Of a DNA stretch of 64,000 nucleotides, positions 15,918 to 23,794 are shown piece after piece. Numbering within the stretch: the first letter of the stretch is position 1; each line of letters opens with the position of its first letter. The DNA comes from Longimicrobiales bacterium (lineage in GTDB: Bacteria; Gemmatimonadota; Gemmatimonadetes; Longimicrobiales; Gaopeijiaceae). The notes under the pieces are model-generated. The model saw only the letters and a program-made list of their open reading frames with translations, had not been told where the DNA came from and searched no databases. The position numbers and the translations under genes were made by a program. The DNA is taken from contig JANQNV010000172.1 of NCBI GenBank assembly GCA_028279425.1, forward strand, positions 18,579 through 82,578. The letters are read 5' to 3'.

Positions 15918-18269
15918 TCAGGTGATCGGGCGCTGCTGTTGCCCGAACTGGAACTCCTTCGGTGGCTCCGCCCCCAGCAGGTGCTTCACGAAGTAGTCCC
16001 AACGCCGGCGCATCATGTAGGGCTCGTTGCCGAAGCCGTGGCGGCGGTTCGGCATCATGATCAGATCGAAGTCCTTGTTGGCGGCGATCAGCGCGTCGAC
16101 CACGAGCATGGTGTTCGAGGGAGGCACGTTGTTGTCCATCGTGCCGTGCGCCAGGAGGAGCTTGCCCTGTAGGTTGCCCGCGACCAGTTGGTTGGCCTGG
16201 TTGTCGTAGTTCGTAGTGCCGTCGTCGGACTCCACGAGCAGCCCCTGCCACTTCTCGGCCCAATCGTCTTCGTAGTTGCGGTTGTCGTGATTCCCCGCCT
16301 GCGACACGGCTACCTTGTAGAATTCGGGGTGGCGAAGGATGCCCGATGTGGAGGCGAATCCGCCTCCCGAGTGGCCCCAGATGCCGACCCGGTCGAGATC
16401 GAAGTAGGGGTAGCGCTCCCCGAGCTGCTGAATCGTGGTGATCTGATCCGGCAGTCCGTTGTCGCCCATGTTGCCGTAGTACGTGTCGTGGAAGGCCTTC
16501 GACCGTCCCGGCGTCCCCATGGCGTCGACTTCGACCACGATGAACCCCAGCTCGGCAAGCGCCTGATGGTCGCGCCGGGCCGGATTGAAGCTGCGGCTTC
16601 CGACGCTCCCCGACTGGGGCCCCGGGTACAGATAGTTCACGACCGGGTACTTCCGAGATGGATCCAGGTTCGACGGAGTGTACATGAGGCCGTGAAGATC
16701 GGTGTCGCCGTCGCGGGCCTTGGTCACGAAGGGGATGGGCTCCTTCCACCCCGACGCCACCAGGCGGGTGATGTCGGCTCGTCCGAGGTCGGCCCGTTGG
16801 CGTCCCTCACGGTCGCGCAGAGCGACCTGGGGTGGGGTCAGGGGCGTCGACCAGGTGTCCACGAAGGTCTCGCCCGTCGGCGACAGCTGAATCGTGTGAT
16901 GAGCGCTGTCGGGGGTCAGCAGGGTGATGTCGCCCGAGTCGAGGTCGAGCTTGTAGAAGTACTCGAAGTAGGGGTCGCCCGGCTCGCGCCCGCTCCCGGT
17001 GAAGAGCAGCTCCCGCTCCCGAGCGTCGAGGTGATTCACCTGAAGCACGTTCCAGTCGCCCGAGGTCACCTGGCGTTTCAGCTCGCCGGACTCGAGATCG
17101 TAGAGGTAGAGGTGGCCCCAGTTGTCGCGCTGCGACCACCACAGCACCTCGCCCGCGTCGTGCAACACGTGCCAGTTGACCATGTCGACACCCGACTCGA
17201 AGAAGGTGGCGACGCGCTCCTCCATCACGTCGCGCACCTCGCCCGTCTCCGGGTCGGCCACCCTCAGGAGGGCCTCCTTGTGGTCGCGTGAGCTCGACAC
17301 GAAGGCCAGCGCGGATCCGTCGGGACTCCACTCGACGTCCGAGAACTGGCCGTTGCACACGATGTGGTCGCAGATCGTCGAGCGGTGCTGGTCGGCGGGC
17401 ATCTGGAGCGGCACGATGCGCCCGTCGAGATGCACGACCATGCGCTCGATCCGGAAGATCACCGAGTCCTCGGGGAGGGGGTACCGCCACGACTCGAGCG
17501 GGGGCGCCCCCACTTCGGTACCGATGAGATGCATCATCGAGACCCCCCGGGCGTCGTGTCGGAAGGTGGCGAGCTTTTCGGAATCGGGAGACCAGAGCAC
17601 GACCGCGCGATCGCTCCGGGTCCAGCCGGCGTTGTTGGTCGCGTAGCCGTAGTCCTCTTCGCCGTCGTTCGTAAGGCGCGTCTCCTCGCGCGTCTCCAGA
17701 TCGACGACCCACAGATCGTGGTCGCGCGTGAACGCCGCCTTCAGGCCGTCGGGAGAGATCACCATCGTTCGCGCCGGGCGCGGGGGAACCGGCCCCTCCG
17801 ACGTGCATCGCGCGGCTCGACCTTCGCAGCGGTAGCGCTCGTCGCCCACGTCGAGCAGGAGGCCCCCCTCGTCGTCCCAGGCGAGCCTCTGAATGGGCAG
17901 CTCCTCGGAGTCGAGGGTGCGGCCCAAGGTGGCGCCGAGCGCCCCCGCGATGACGTCGTGGTCGAAGGCGGGCTCGACGCGTTCGTCGTCGACCCGCACG
18001 AACTCCCACCCCGACTCCATCCCCCGCCGAAACCAGAAGGAGTCCCCATCGATCCAGTTGGCCGACACCTGACCACCCACGACGAGCGGCCGCTTGAAGG
18101 GGGCGAGTTGCCGCTCCGCACGTTCATAGTCCTGAGCCGTGAGGGCGTCGGGCGACCACGAGGTCTGGGCCGAGGCCTGGCCGGAGACACCCGGGGCCAG
18201 CGTGAGGGCGGCGATCAGGACGCTGGAGATGGCGCTGGCGGGGCGGAGAGGCCGAATGCGTGGGTTCAT
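15918..18269 (-). CDS. Exported dipeptidyl peptidase IV-like serine peptidase (S9B)
   Basis: The 783-residue protein has a signal peptide (ISSVLIAALTLAPGVSGQA), an N-terminal eight-bladed DPP-IV propeller (for example VISPDGLKAAFTRDHDLWVV and LLRVADPETGEVRDV) and a C-terminal alpha/beta hydrolase domain. The catalytic triad is readable as Ser634 in GIWGHSGGGF, Asp712 in HGTMDNNVP and His744 in RRHGFG. It should cleave dipeptides from peptide N-termini in the periplasm or outside the cell. The ATG at 18269 places the signal peptide at the start; an upstream in-frame ATG would add a 29-residue proline-rich extension. It is convergent with the SPOR gene. Confidence 0.93.
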   Translation of the reverse strand: MNPRIRPLRPASAISSVLIAALTLAPGVSGQASAQTSWSPDALTAQDYERAERQLAPFKRPLVVGGQVSANWIDGDSFWFRRGMESGWEFVRVDDERVEPAFDHDVIAGALGATLGRTLDSEELPIQRLAWDDEGGLLLDVGDERYRCEGRAARCTSEGPVPPRPARTMVISPDGLKAAFTRDHDLWVVDLETREETRLTNDGEEDYGYATNNAGWTRSDRAVVLWSPDSEKLATFRHDARGVSMMHLIGTEVGAPPLESWRYPLPEDSVIFRIERMVVHLDGRIVPLQMPADQHRSTICDHIVCNGQFSDVEWSPDGSALAFVSSSRDHKEALLRVADPETGEVRDVMEERVATFFESGVDMVNWHVLHDAGEVLWWSQRDNWGHLYLYDLESGELKRQVTSGDWNVLQVNHLDARERELLFTGSGREPGDPYFEYFYKLDLDSGDITLLTPDSAHHTIQLSPTGETFVDTWSTPLTPPQVALRDREGRQRADLGRADITRLVASGWKEPIPFVTKARDGDTDLHGLMYTPSNLDPSRKYPVVNYLYPGPQSGSVGSRSFNPARRDHQALAELGFIVVEVDAMGTPGRSKAFHDTYYGNMGDNGLPDQITTIQQLGERYPYFDLDRVGIWGHSGGGFASTSGILRHPEFYKVAVSQAGNHDNRNYEDDWAEKWQGLLVESDDGTTNYDNQANQLVAGNLQGKLLLAHGTMDNNVPPSNTMLVVDALIAANKDFDLIMMPNRRHGFGNEPYMMRRRWDYFVKHLLGAEPPKEFQFGQQQRPIT

Positions 18270-18339
18270 GACGCGATGGGGTCGGTGTGGATGGAGAGGA
18301 TCGTGGAACGAGGGGTCACCGGTGGTACGGGGAACCCGG

Positions 18340-19068
18340 TCAGACGGGTCCGTCACGCCGCGCGATGAGTTCGACGCGGTCGAGCAAGCTCGAGAAGCGT
18401 TTACCCAGTACGCGAGAGGCGCGGCGAGCGAGGAGACTCCCCCCGCCGAGCGTCGCCGCGGCGAGTGCGCCCACGCCGACCGGCACGGCCACGGGGAGGC
18501 TGCCGATTCCGAAGGCGGTCACTCCTGCCGCGATCACCGCCATCGAGCCGAACATGCCACCGAGCACACCCACGAGCTCGATGGCCGAGCGATTGCCGCG
18601 GCGAAGGGTGACCGAGGCCCCGTCTTCGTTCGCCTCCAGACGAAAGACGATAGGCTGGAGCGAGTTGGAGGTAGACCACCACTCGCGGGTGTCGCCGAAC
18701 GAGTTCGTGACCCCCTGCATATTGAACTCGGAGCGGAATTCGCCCACGACCCGCTCCCACTGCTCTTCACTCAGCGCGCCCGGCACCACGCGGAATTCGG
18801 CGATCTCACGCGGAATCCCGAACCACGTCTCCTCCGAGATCGGTGCATCGCGTCGCAGCTGCACCTCACGGGCGGCTGCGATCACGTGGCTCGCATCGAT
18901 CCCCGCGGCCTGGGCCGCCTCCTGCAGGTCGGCGAGGGTGACGCTCGGCTCGTCGGAGTCGGGCGAAGTGCCGTTGGGCAGCAGGCGGTCGGCCTGGTGT
19001 TGGCGGTCGGCGGCCCGGGCGAGGATGCGGCGGATCTCCTCTTCGTCGAAGCGTGTGGTGGGGTCCAT
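18340..19068 (-). CDS. Uncharacterised membrane protein
   Basis: The 242-residue protein begins FDEEEIRRILARAADRQ, then has a short helical unit VTLADLQEAAQAAGIDASHV of a kind seen at the start of various hypothetical proteins. A soluble middle region (about 75-150) follows, then two adjacent hydrophobic helices (about 160-210, glycine/alanine/valine rich), and an Arg/Lys-rich tail. I do not recognise a function. It is divergent from the permease gene, with a 166-base shared spacer that probably holds both promoters. The ATG at 19068 is chosen because the upstream extension is low-complexity proline-rich noise. Confidence 0.72.
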   Translation of the reverse strand: MDPTTRFDEEEIRRILARAADRQHQADRLLPNGTSPDSDEPSVTLADLQEAAQAAGIDASHVIAAAREVQLRRDAPISEETWFGIPREIAEFRVVPGALSEEQWERVVGEFRSEFNMQGVTNSFGDTREWWSTSNSLQPIVFRLEANEDGASVTLRRGNRSAIELVGVLGGMFGSMAVIAAGVTAFGIGSLPVAVPVGVGALAAATLGGGSLLARRASRVLGKRFSSLLDRVELIARRDGPV

Positions 19069-19234
19069 ACGGCGAGAGGGTACGGATCGTGGGAGGGAAG
19101 CGGTGCGGTGACGGATGGGCAAAGGTGGGAGCGGCGCGGGGGTCGGAAAAGGGGCAGGGGCGGGAGGGGCTGGCCCTTTCCGCTGGCGCGCAGCGTACCG
19201 AGATTTCCGACTTCCCCTCTCGTGACACACCTCG

Positions 19235-21460
19235 ATGACCGCTTCCGACGAAGGGCGACAGGGTTACGGGTTCGGTACCGCACCCGTGTTCCTCGCCAGC
19301 ATCAGCACGATTCTGGGCGCGGTCATGTTTCTGCGCTTCGGCTATGCCGTAGGGCATGCGGGGATCGTGGGCGCGATCGTCATCGTGATCGTCGGCCACA
19401 TGGTGACGATCCCGACGGCGCTGGCCATCGCCGAGATCGCTACGAACCGACGGGTCGAGGGGGGAGGGGAGTACTTCATCATCTCTCGGTCGTTCGGGAC
19501 CACGATCGGGGGAGCGATCGGGATTTCGTTGTACCTCTCGCAGGCGATCTCGGTCGCGTTCTACATGATCGCCTTCGGCGAGGCCTTTTCGCCGCTCGTG
19601 CCGACGATCGAGGCGCAGTTCGGCACGGGGTTCGATCTGCGCTTCATCTCGATGCCCGGGCTGCTTGCGTTGACCGGGTTGGTGGTGCTGCGCGGAGCCG
19701 ACCTCGGGGTCCGCGCCCTCTACGTGGTGGCCAGTATCCTGGCCGTCTCACTCGTCCTCTTCTTCGCCGGGGGGCCCACGGACGGGTTCGACCCGAGCGC
19801 CGTGGGGGTGTTCAGCGGGATTGCCGAGGCCGATCCCTTCATGCTCGTCTTCGCGATCTGTTTTCCCGCCTTCACTGGGATGACGGCCGGAGTTGGGCTC
19901 TCGGGCGACCTGGCGAATCCGCGCCGGTCGATTCCGCTGGGGATCATGTCGGCCACGGTGGCCGGCATGATCGTGTACATCGCACTCATCGTGAAGCTGG
20001 GGCTGTCGGCTCCGACCGAAGCGCTCGCGACCGATCAGCTCATCATGGGTCAGATCGCGGTGTGGGGGCCGATCATCCCGATCGGGCTCGCCATGGCCAC
20101 ACTGTCGTCGGCGATCGGATCGATCGTGGTGGCGCCACGCACCCTCCAGGCTCTGGCTGGTGATCGCGTCGTCCCGGCCGAGGGCGTCAATCGTTTCCTC
20201 TCCGCGGGCGTCGGGCTGGCCAACGACCCCCGCAACGCCACCCTCGTCACGGCGGCGCTGGCCGTGGTGTTCGTGTTCCTCGGTTCGGTCGACCTCGTGG
20301 CCCGCGTGGTCTCGATGTTCTTCATGGTGACCTACGGTGCGCTCTGCGCCATCAGCTTCCTCGAGCACTTCGCCGCGCGACCGTCGTACCGACCCAGCTT
20401 CCGGTCGAAGTGGTGGATCAGTCTGTTCGGAGCCGTGGCGTGTCTGGTGCTCATGCTCCAGATGGACCTGCTCTTCGCGGTGGCGGCGATGGTGTTCATG
20501 GTGGCGCTCTACCTGGTGATCCGCCGCAGTCGCGGAGGGGCGACCGACGACTTGGCCGAGATCTTCCACGGCGTGATGACCCAGGCGACCCGTTGGATGC
20601 AGATCCGACTGCAGAAGACCAAGCCGAGCGACTGGCGGCCGAGTGTGATCCTGATCACCTCGCGCACCTTCGATCGGCACGCCCCGATGGAGTTCCTGGA
20701 GTGGCTGTGCCACCGCTTCGGGTTCGGCACCTACCTGCACTACATCCGGGGGCTGCTCGACGCGAGCACGGTCGAGGAGTCCCGCAGCATCCAGGAGCAG
20801 TTGCTCACGTCGTCGAGCGAGCGAGCCGGAGCGATCTTCGTCGATACCATGATCAGCCCCTCCATGGAGTCGGCGTTGGCCCAGAGCCTCCAGATGCCGG
20901 GCATCAGCGGGATGGACAACAACACCGTGCTCTTCGAGTTCTCCGTGCACGACGAGCCCGCCGTGGTCGACGAGATCCTGGCCGGCACCAAACTCGCGAA
21001 TGTGGCGGGGATGAATCGCCTGGTACTCCGGCATACCGACCACTTCTTCGGGAACCGCCGCTCGATCCACGTCTGGCTGACGTGGCACGACCATGGCAAC
21101 GCGAACTTGATGATCCTGCTCGCCTATATCCTTCTCGGACACCCGGACTGGCGGGACGCCGAGATCACCCTGTATGCGGCGTATCCCAAGGGTGAGGTGA
21201 AAGAGCGCACGGCACAGCTGCGTGAAATGATCCGCGATGGGCGGCTGTTGATCACCGACAAGAACCTGCAGGTGTTCGGGACCGACGATCGGATCGACTT
21301 CTCTCGTCTGGTCGAGGTGAAGAGTGCGTCGGCCGACCTGGTCATTCGCGGATTCACGGGAGCGCGGGTGCAGCAGAAGGGCCCCGACTTCTTCCGTAAG
21401 CACGCGGGGCTGAGAGACATGCTGTTCGTATCGGCCGAAGAGAAGATATTCATCGAATAA
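19235..21460 (+). CDS. Cation-chloride cotransporter-like (SLC12/APC superfamily) permease
   Basis: The 741-residue protein has about 12 membrane helices in its first 440 residues, beginning with GTAPVFLASISTILGAVMFL, a glycine-rich first helix like that of Na-K-Cl cotransporters. EGGGEYFIISRSFG, TGMTAGVGLSGDLANPRRSI and SAIGSIVVAPRTLQALA follow. The last 300 residues form a soluble domain (RLQKTKPSDWRPSVILITSR onward) comparable to the cytoplasmic C-terminal domain of SLC12 carriers. It probably couples chloride or amino-acid movement to a cation gradient; the ions cannot be read from sequence. The ATG at 19235 is divergent from the small membrane protein gene. No obvious ribosome site was found. 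Confidence 0.85.
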   Translation: MTASDEGRQGYGFGTAPVFLASISTILGAVMFLRFGYAVGHAGIVGAIVIVIVGHMVTIPTALAIAEIATNRRVEGGGEYFIISRSFGTTIGGAIGISLYLSQAISVAFYMIAFGEAFSPLVPTIEAQFGTGFDLRFISMPGLLALTGLVVLRGADLGVRALYVVASILAVSLVLFFAGGPTDGFDPSAVGVFSGIAEADPFMLVFAICFPAFTGMTAGVGLSGDLANPRRSIPLGIMSATVAGMIVYIALIVKLGLSAPTEALATDQLIMGQIAVWGPIIPIGLAMATLSSAIGSIVVAPRTLQALAGDRVVPAEGVNRFLSAGVGLANDPRNATLVTAALAVVFVFLGSVDLVARVVSMFFMVTYGALCAISFLEHFAARPSYRPSFRSKWWISLFGAVACLVLMLQMDLLFAVAAMVFMVALYLVIRRSRGGATDDLAEIFHGVMTQATRWMQIRLQKTKPSDWRPSVILITSRTFDRHAPMEFLEWLCHRFGFGTYLHYIRGLLDASTVEESRSIQEQLLTSSSERAGAIFVDTMISPSMESALAQSLQMPGISGMDNNTVLFEFSVHDEPAVVDEILAGTKLANVAGMNRLVLRHTDHFFGNRRSIHVWLTWHDHGNANLMILLAYILLGHPDWRDAEITLYAAYPKGEVKERTAQLREMIRDGRLLITDKNLQVFGTDDRIDFSRLVEVKSASADLVIRGFTGARVQQKGPDFFRKHAGLRDMLFVSAEEKIFIE

Positions 21461-21635
21461 TTCGAGGCTCCCGAGCTGTAACCTTTGCTGCCCCAAGACG
21501 TAATCCCGTACGTGGTCCAACGCGGTGCCGGTCTGGCCGCGGCCCGATCGAGTCGTCGGGGTGTCGGGGGTGGTACGGGAACGACTCGGTCGGGCTAGGA
21601 CCGCCTCCCTGTGGGGGCCAGTCAGTGAGGTCGTG

Positions 21636-23459
21636 ATGTACAGATGGTGCGCGATCGTTCTGGTTCCCCTCCTCCTTTCCTGCGAGTCGAGCCGCGAGCC
21701 GGCGCGCGAGCTGGCGCGGGACGTCCCCGAGGCGCCGACCGACTCGAGCATCGAGTCCTCGTCCCTCGCTCTCCGCGGCGACTCCCTCGCGGTGCGCCCG
21801 GAGCTCCAGGCGGTTTTCGAGGCCGCAGTCGGGGGGCGGGTCGACGAGCTGCTGACCTACTTCGACGCCGCCGACCCCAGCGTGCGTGCCCGCGCGGCCT
21901 TCGACGCGGCCAAGGTGGACGATCCGCGCGTCGTCGCGCCGCTGGTCGAACTGCTGGCGGACTCCGAGTCGGCGGTGCGGGCCGATGCGGCGTTTGCTCT
22001 CGCGCGCGTGCGCGCAGACGCAGAGACCCTTTCTGAGGCAGCCGGCAATGCAGGAGGCTCTCCCGCGGGAGTGGCGCCGGCCGATGGGTCGCTCCGATCG
22101 GTGCTCGCGGCCCTCCTCGGCCGACTCGCTGTCGAACCGGTCGACGCGGTGCGCCACGAGATCTACTCGACCCTCGGACTCGTCGGCGACTCCAGCGCCT
22201 CCCGAGCACTGCTCGGGGCGGGCGACTCAGCTGGCCGCGACGAGCGGTCGGCGCGCACGCGAGCGCTCGCGCGGATGTGGGGCCGGGGAGTGGTCGTTCA
22301 GGAGGTGCGCGACGCACTGGTCGCCCGCCTCACCGATCCCAACGCCGCCGTGCGCGAGGCGGCGGCACGCGGCTTCGCCTCGGCGCGCGGGCCCGACGTG
22401 TGGATTCGGTACCGACGCCCCGTCGCCGAGGCGATCGACGGTTACGACCTCGACGACGAGGCCGCGCGTCCGATCCTTCTGAGCTTCGGACGCTTGCTCC
22501 CGCGTGCGAGCCTCGAGCGCTGGTGGCGTTCCGCGGTGGACCCGAGAACGCGGCGGGCTGCCGTGCTCGCGGTCACGTCGCACTCCGACGGGATGCTCGG
22601 ATCGGCCGACCTCATGACCGCCTTCGCCGACCCCCACCCCTGGGTGCGGCACGCCGCCGCCATCGGGTTGGCTCAGGTCGCGGGCAGTAACGCGGCAGTG
22701 GCCGCCCTCGAGGCCGACATCGGCCCCCGCCCAGACCCGGTGACCGAAGAGGCCTGGCTGCGCGCGCTGGCGGCTTCCGGTCGGCTCGACGAACTCTACG
22801 ATCGGGTCGAGGGGTACGCGCCCGACGACGAGGTGGGGTGGTCGGCCGCGGCCGCCCTCGTGGCCGATGCGGCCGACCCCATCTTGCTCGACATCTTTTC
22901 GGAGGCGGAGGCAAGCTCCTCTCGGTATGTCGCCTGGCTTGCGAGCCGCGCGAGGGGGAGCGGCGACGCATCGTCGCCCGAGGATCTCGACGATGGACTC
23001 CTCCCGGACTGGTCGGACGACGACTGGGCCGAGCTGGCGGCGTTGGGACCCCAGCCCACACTCCGTCTTCCGCTTGCCAACGACACGGTGATCGTGCAGC
23101 TCGATCCGGATCAGGCGCCGTCCGCTGTGCTGTATCTCGCCCGCCGACTTGCGGCCGGTACACTCGAGATGGCCTCGGTTCACCGACTGCTGCCGGGCGT
23201 GTTGGCGCAGTGGGGCCCCCCGGGGGCGACGGCGGACGGTCCGCTTCCCGAGCCCGGCCGGATCCGATTCGAGCAAGGCGTGGTGGGGTGGGCGCTCCGC
23301 GAGGGGCGTGGAGACGACGACCTCTTCGTGGCCCTCGATGATCTGCACGAACTCGACGGAGCCTACACGGCCATCGGGTGGGTCGTGGGCGGGCAAGAGG
23401 CGTGGGTAGCCGCCCATGCGGGGTTGGGGGTCGGCGGCATGCTCATCGCGACGCCCTGA
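21636..23459 (+). CDS. HEAT-repeat lipoprotein with C-terminal degenerate cyclophilin domain
   Basis: The 607-residue protein starts with a lipoprotein signal (CAIVLVPLLLSC). About 400 residues of HEAT-like repeats follow, for example DPSVRARAAFDAAKVDDPRV, DPNAAVREAAARGFASARGP and DPHPWVRHAAAIGLAQVAGS. The last 110 residues resemble a cyclophilin: NDTVIVQLDPDQAPSAVLYL, ASVHRLLPGVLAQWG, GVVGWALREGRGDDDLFVAL, and GAYTAIGWVVGG with a final GLGVGGMLI. Active-site residues of canonical peptidyl-prolyl isomerases (such as the FHRxI Phe and Arg and the FFI motif) are altered, so enzymatic activity is doubtful. It is probably anchored to the outer membrane facing the periplasm. The ATG at 21636 is selected by the signal peptide. 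Confidence 0.82.
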   Translation: MYRWCAIVLVPLLLSCESSREPARELARDVPEAPTDSSIESSSLALRGDSLAVRPELQAVFEAAVGGRVDELLTYFDAADPSVRARAAFDAAKVDDPRVVAPLVELLADSESAVRADAAFALARVRADAETLSEAAGNAGGSPAGVAPADGSLRSVLAALLGRLAVEPVDAVRHEIYSTLGLVGDSSASRALLGAGDSAGRDERSARTRALARMWGRGVVVQEVRDALVARLTDPNAAVREAAARGFASARGPDVWIRYRRPVAEAIDGYDLDDEAARPILLSFGRLLPRASLERWWRSAVDPRTRRAAVLAVTSHSDGMLGSADLMTAFADPHPWVRHAAAIGLAQVAGSNAAVAALEADIGPRPDPVTEEAWLRALAASGRLDELYDRVEGYAPDDEVGWSAAAALVADAADPILLDIFSEAEASSSRYVAWLASRARGSGDASSPEDLDDGLLPDWSDDDWAELAALGPQPTLRLPLANDTVIVQLDPDQAPSAVLYLARRLAAGTLEMASVHRLLPGVLAQWGPPGATADGPLPEPGRIRFEQGVVGWALREGRGDDDLFVALDDLHELDGAYTAIGWVVGGQEAWVAAHAGLGVGGMLIATP

Positions 23460-23794
23460 CTGGCTTCTTCCAGCGATGTAACTTATCCTCCTCATTGGCG
23501 TAAGTTTTTCGTCATCTCGGATTCCAATCGGGAATCCGGACGTTGGGGTGAGCGCGGGGTGGGGATTGGCGACGGGAGGGTGGTGGGGATGAGTTCGTGG
23601 GTGATTCAGCTGTACTGTGCACCTCCCGAGGCGACGTTCGCTCGCCTCGTGTCCTCTGCTCTATCTGCGTGCGCCCCTGCCATTCGGCGAGGAGGTGCCC
23701 CCTCAGCGATCTCGAGCGGCGCGTGACTGCGCGCCGTGAGCCGGCTCGGCCGTTCAGGTCGAGCCCATCGACTACTCGAACTCGAGAGCACACA
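23460..23794 (+). other. 335-base gene-free leader upstream of the SusC/SusD operon
   Basis: No credible coding frame is seen. The AT-richer start holds an inverted repeat AACTTA (23480-23485) / TAAGTT (23501-23506) followed by T residues. It could be a weak terminator of the upstream gene or an operator. Further perfect hairpins are GGATTCC-AATCG-GGAATCC (23519-23537), CGAGGCGA/TCGCCTCG with a 7-base loop (23627-23649) and GGCGCG/CGCGCC (23718-23735). The promoter of the susC-like gene should lie here, but I could not fix its position. A purine-rich CTCGAGAGCA precedes the start codon. Confidence 0.5.

Noticed and set aside
23480..23509. Inverted repeat with T residues as an intrinsic terminator of the HEAT gene
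   Set aside because: The stem is only six mostly A-T pairs with a 15-base loop, too weak to call; it is described as part of the leader instead.
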